From NCBI GenBank assembly GCA_014634225.1, contig BLFN01000617.1, positions 10,580,179-10,590,178 on the forward strand: a stretch of 10,000 nt of DNA, in the 5' to 3' direction. Source of the DNA: Acropora yongei (Eukaryota; Cnidaria; Anthozoa; Scleractinia; Acroporidae). Position 1 is the stretch's first letter; each line of letters opens with the position of its first letter. This document shows, one piece after another, positions 6,600 to 10,000 of the stretch. The translations under genes were made by a program, and so were the position numbers. The notes below the pieces were generated by a model. It had not been told where the DNA came from. It made no database searches and saw nothing but the letters and a program-made list of their open reading frames with translations.

Positions 6600-8400
6600 G
6601 TTTGAAATAGCTCGCAAGAAGACTCCAAACGAAAGCGGGGCCTAGAAACGAAATAAGTTGTGATTTAAATGCTACCATTAAATTCGAGGTCTAATTTAAT
6701 TATTTGGGTCGACCAAATACGAATTCCATTCGATGCACGTAAAATGGCACGTCTAAACCGAGCCTTTGAATGAGCTCTCTCTTTGAGAGAAGGCATAGCC
6801 ACAAGGCGCTCGGCAACTGTTCGGCAACTTTTTACTTTTCGAGCAACTTTTGGCCAATTTTACCACTTTAAGCATAATGAGAAACCTTTGCTTTTAATGG
6901 AGCATTTTTCAGCAAAAAATAACCAGGTCACCCGACTAATTCATTAACGCTTTAGTAAAGCAAGCGAAGCAGAGTGCTCTGATTCCACTGACGCTTTTAA
7001 CCAGATCTGTGCGATTGGGTCTCCCGTGGATTTAAGCCAGCGCCGGCGGCCTAGAGGGACAATAGTTTCCAAATTGGCACCAAGAATTGTGAATTTTTTC
7101 TGTGCTTTCCTTGTCTTCAAACGAAATCGAAAACCCTATTAGGGAGAAAAAAAGTGAGGGGGCGATTGGAAAAGAGCCAAAGAAAGCTGAACTAACAAGA
7201 AAACGCAAAATACAGACGAATCCTGCAAGGAATCTTAGAAGATCCTGCTGTGACTCTTATCGCAACGGAACCAATTTCAAGTGCAAACAACACACCGACG
7301 ACGTAAGCAAAATGCTTGACTGAAATTCTCATTTGTGGCTTAATTTTGTTCCTTGCAAACACGAATTTTCTTAATTTGGCAAGTAATAGCAAACAAGGGC
7401 GTAGTCCTGAATTGACCTAGCATTTTGTACATACGCTAATAGTAACAAGAGATATCTTGCAATGTTCGTGCACTTTGACGAATCCCCGCTGTTTGTACTT
7501 TTGATTTATTATTTTGTGACGAAAAAAAGTATTAGAGCAACCATGGCTCAGTAAGTAAAAGTAAAAATCGTCAAATTTGATTGAATGGCATTTATTTAAA
7601 AGGAAATTTGCAATGACAGGTGCTTTGTACCATATGTTAGACAGTCACGTTTTATGACATACGTGATATCATCGCCTTTGTATCATCTGACTGTGTTTCA
7701 CTATCACTTGCATCAAAAGTTATCAACGTACGAGCAAAGTATCTCCCGCCTGCCATAATATATGTGGTAAGTACGGCTTTCTGCTTTTTCTATAATCTAC
7801 CTGGTCAAAAGAGAACTTGAAGTATGCCGGGCAAAGTCACGGAGAGTATTTTTAAAATTGCCGACAGGTGGTAATGGAAACAAACCGTGGATTTACCTGC
7901 CACACTTCTGTGGATTTTCCTTTAGAGACAACCTGTTAGCTTTGTTTACGAGGATAAAGGTTTTTGGTGGTAAGAATTTAAGGGTCAAGGCAAAAATGTA
8001 TTTGGTTAGAAAATTGTGGCCAAAAAGAAGACGGAGATATTAAGGCGAATGAAGGCTCGTCATGTATTTAATGTATGTCCACAGTTTATCTGTTTTACGC
8101 CTTTATTAATTTATGTGGGCTTAGCAACCGGGCTGTGAGAGATAAGTGTAGGAGAGCACCATTTTGTTTGAAGTGATAATCTTATGACATCCAATGTGAT
8201 ATTAAAAGCCACCAGTCAGGATTTTACGATGTGTACACGCTTGATTGGAAAAAGAGTGTAGTTACACCAAAGCCAAAACCGTTGGCTGGATGAAACGGTT
8301 GAAATGATTTCCTGTACTCTAGTTTTTGGGGGAAAAATGCATCGCTTAAAATTACACCTCTTGTAAGCTCTATGTAGCTAAAAAAAATCTAAATAGTGCC
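6600..8400. other. ~1.8 kb with no recognised gene or element
   Basis: Open frames are short (under about 75 codons) on both strands and none resembles a family known to me. The longest plus-strand one (7102-7323) is Lys/Arg-rich and has no domain I recognise. Local features are minor: repeated cggcaact at about 6810-6830, a GC-rich patch at about 7035-7065, and poly-A/T runs. The region could hold introns, untranslated sequence or old repeats. Confidence 0.5.
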
Positions 8401-8409
8401 CGCTAATGA

Positions 8410-8720
8410 CCCTTACCTGTAGTCCCGAGGGCTGAAGTGCGAAGGGCGAAGCTCAGACGGGATGGGCCAAATGCACATGACAGGCGCCTCAGGCTGCCGC
8501 CAAACGGTCATGCATGATGCCGTAGCACAGCACCCAGACCCGTTGTTTTTGACTGGGAGTCGATTTTGGAGAGGGAGGAAAACCGGAGTACCCGGAGAAA
8601 GACTCAAGTCGGGTTGAGATCGACTGAAACTCAGCCCGTGTACGATCGCAGAGGTGGGAGGCGCAAATGTAGAATACAACGCCAACTTGACTTCCCAACG
8701 CATACAGCGCAGGGACACCA
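8410..8720 (-). mobile_element. tRNA-type SINE-like element with V-SINE-like core
   Basis: The plus-strand block gagggaggaaaaccggagta, continuing cccggagaaa (8571-8600), closely resembles the conserved central core of vertebrate V-SINEs and of repeats I know from invertebrate genomes. About 80 bases further, gtgggaggcgc (8654-8664) and acgccaacttga (8679-8690) match the head region of such elements; on the minus strand the latter resembles a weak RNA polymerase III A box (TGGCGT...). The element therefore reads on the minus strand: head near 8710, core near 8590, tail near 8420. The B box and the target-site duplication are not clear, so limits are approximate. It is non-coding and would need LINE machinery to move. 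Confidence 0.55.
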
Positions 8721-8762
8721 GGATGGTTGGTTATCCGGATATTGACCCTGCCCAACAGGACT

Positions 8763-8842
8763 TACAGTCAACTCCCGTTATAGCGTATACACTCGGAACC
8801 GCGATTTGCTGTCCGTAATAGCGGGAGTCCGCAATAGCGGGA
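8763..8842 (+). mobile_element. Possible pogo/Tigger-like transposon end with short tandem repeat
   Basis: cagtcaactcccgttatag (8765-8783), preceded by TA (8763-8764), resembles the terminal inverted repeat of pogo/Tigger DNA transposons, which insert at TA. Just inside, a 16-base unit gtccg(t/c)aatagcggga is repeated head to tail (8811-8826, 8827-8842), and its end is an imperfect inverted match to the terminal repeat. No matching right-hand terminal repeat or transposase was found in the rest of the window, so at most one end is present. Confidence 0.35.
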
Positions 8843-10000
8843 TGAAAGACAATTTTTATTGTAAACCATGTTTACAGAAGGGGGTCACATATGTGTTCAT
8901 TTTCATTAATTCCGGTACCTTTTTCAGACCTGTCGTCGCACGTAAAGAGTGGCAGAACTTATTTACAAACAGAACAGAACTTAACAGAACTTACGATACG
9001 TACTCTTTGTGTACAGTAGTCCATCTAAGTAACCATCTTATCTTGCAGCAATGTCTATAGCTTCTAGATTAGTTCAGTTCTCACTGCTCATCTTTCAAAA
9101 TATCTTTTAATAAAAGGCGGCGTGGATGACGAATGGCAAAGGTGTTGATGATCTCATCAATACTTTGATTAAAAAAAGCTTGAAAAAAGGGCTTTTTAAC
9201 TATGGCCAAGATATCGTCATGGTATTTTTGCCACCTGTTGTAGGTTGTCTGGTTAAAAAAGGAGGGGGGTCACGGGCACCCCAGGACCCTGGCTACGCTG
9301 TCTTCCCTTGCGCAAGCTGTATAATTTGTCGATCTGCTGAGTTACATGTCTGCGCTACACAACGCTTCGCGACTGAAGTTTGACAAAATCTTTTAGACAC
9401 CATCTGAACTTAATGCATTCCACTCTTCCAGTCGTCGTGACTTTTCATTGTATCATATAAGAAAAACAACCAACTTCACTACTCGTCTCATTTATTTGTT
9501 AGTCAAAAATGAAGTCATCAGCCATTCAATATGGCGAGTCAAAAAGTGAAACACAGTAGAAGAATTTTGTAAAAAAACGGGTCAGCGTCTAGAGTTATGC
9601 AATATCCAATACGCGAGTTTTGAAAAAAAAATCTTAAAACCGATTAAGGAGTTTAGCGTGGAACCACCGCACAGGAAGACAGCTGATGGCTACCAGCCGA
9701 ACCTATGTACTTTTAAACAAGACCCGCGGCTATTTCAGTGCCATTGAATTTACACCTCCTCTACAACCTCTATCACTTCTTCCTTTTTATACAAACTGAG
9801 ATTTTCACTCACCAAAAAGGCGCCAAATAGATTTTCATTCCAAAACTAGTAGTAGCGGAGAGCTAGTACCACGGTCCATATCTATTAACATATGTACGGT
9901 GGCCCTATAAATACAATGTCCCGTAAGGAAAATGCGCATCCCCAGGTGTTTATTTGGTGGTATTTGGCGATATACTTTCAGTCTCAAGCACTTAAATATT
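8843..10000. other. Trailing ~1.15 kb without a recognised gene
   Basis: Short open frames only. A Gly-rich run lies near 9262-9290, and the stretch about 9645-9800 stays open for roughly 50 codons in one plus-strand frame but has no recognised motif. cctataaatac (9904-9914) looks like a TATA box but nothing around it confirms a promoter. This may be inside a decayed DNA transposon, given the terminal-repeat-like sequence at 8765, or plain intergenic DNA. Confidence 0.45.

Noticed and set aside
7102..7323. 73-codon Lys/Arg-rich plus-strand open frame as a host gene
   Set aside because: Composition alone is not evidence; no domain, splice context or start signal supports it.
8413..8755. Two overlapping minus-strand open frames (101 and 88 codons)
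   Set aside because: They lie within the SINE-like element, which is GC-richer than its surroundings and so open by chance.
9126..9383. 85-codon plus-strand open frame with a Lys-rich start
   Set aside because: No recognised family, and its C-terminal part looks like non-coding repeat sequence.
9900..9920. TATA-box-like cctataaatac
   Set aside because: A short AT-rich match with no downstream gene, initiator or LTR edge to support promoter activity.

Overview
The window looks like eukaryotic, AT-rich, intergenic DNA that has been repeatedly invaded by transposable elements. The mix points to an invertebrate animal. A cnidarian (coral or sea anemone) is my best guess, from the combination of a CR1/L2-type LINE, a BEL/Pao element, a Penelope-like element, a long foldback repeat and a short element with a V-SINE-like core. 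That guess rests on family recognition and no search was run. I see no intact host gene, rRNA, tRNA gene or CRISPR, and nothing that looks prokaryotic.

Layout. 1-419: unassigned DNA with a pair of inverted ~40-base arms. 420-1444 (minus): endonuclease and linker of a CR1/L2-like non-LTR retrotransposon, broken by stops and frameshifts. A perfect 13-base tandem duplication (1419-1444) marks its junction with the next element. 1445-4124 (plus): a decayed BEL/Pao LTR retrotransposon, readable in order as Gag zinc knuckle, protease, linker, reverse transcriptase, RNase H and the extreme C-terminus of Pol. The integrase core between the last two is deleted. 4141-4446: an AT-rich repeat and a foldback element with 87-base arms. 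4466-6234 (plus): a Penelope-like retroelement with a largely readable reverse transcriptase and a frameshifted GIY-YIG endonuclease, flanked by identical 19-base sequences (4447-4465 and 6235-6253). 6309-6480: a purine-rich tract followed by a TG-starting sequence, the probable 3' LTR of the interrupted BEL/Pao element. 6490-6570: a second Penelope-like terminal motif. 6600-8400: about 1.8 kb with no recognised gene. 8410-8720 (minus): a tRNA-type SINE-like element. 8763-8842: one end of a possible pogo/Tigger-like DNA transposon. 8843-10000: nothing recognised.

How the parts relate. There is no operon or pathway here; the story is nesting and decay. The BEL/Pao element is old: its protease triad, reverse transcriptase YVDD box, zinc knuckle and reading frame are damaged and its integrase core is gone. 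The Penelope-like element is younger: one frame stays open for about 400 codons with a single stop, and its catalytic boxes are intact. It appears to have landed in the untranslated 3' end of the BEL/Pao element.
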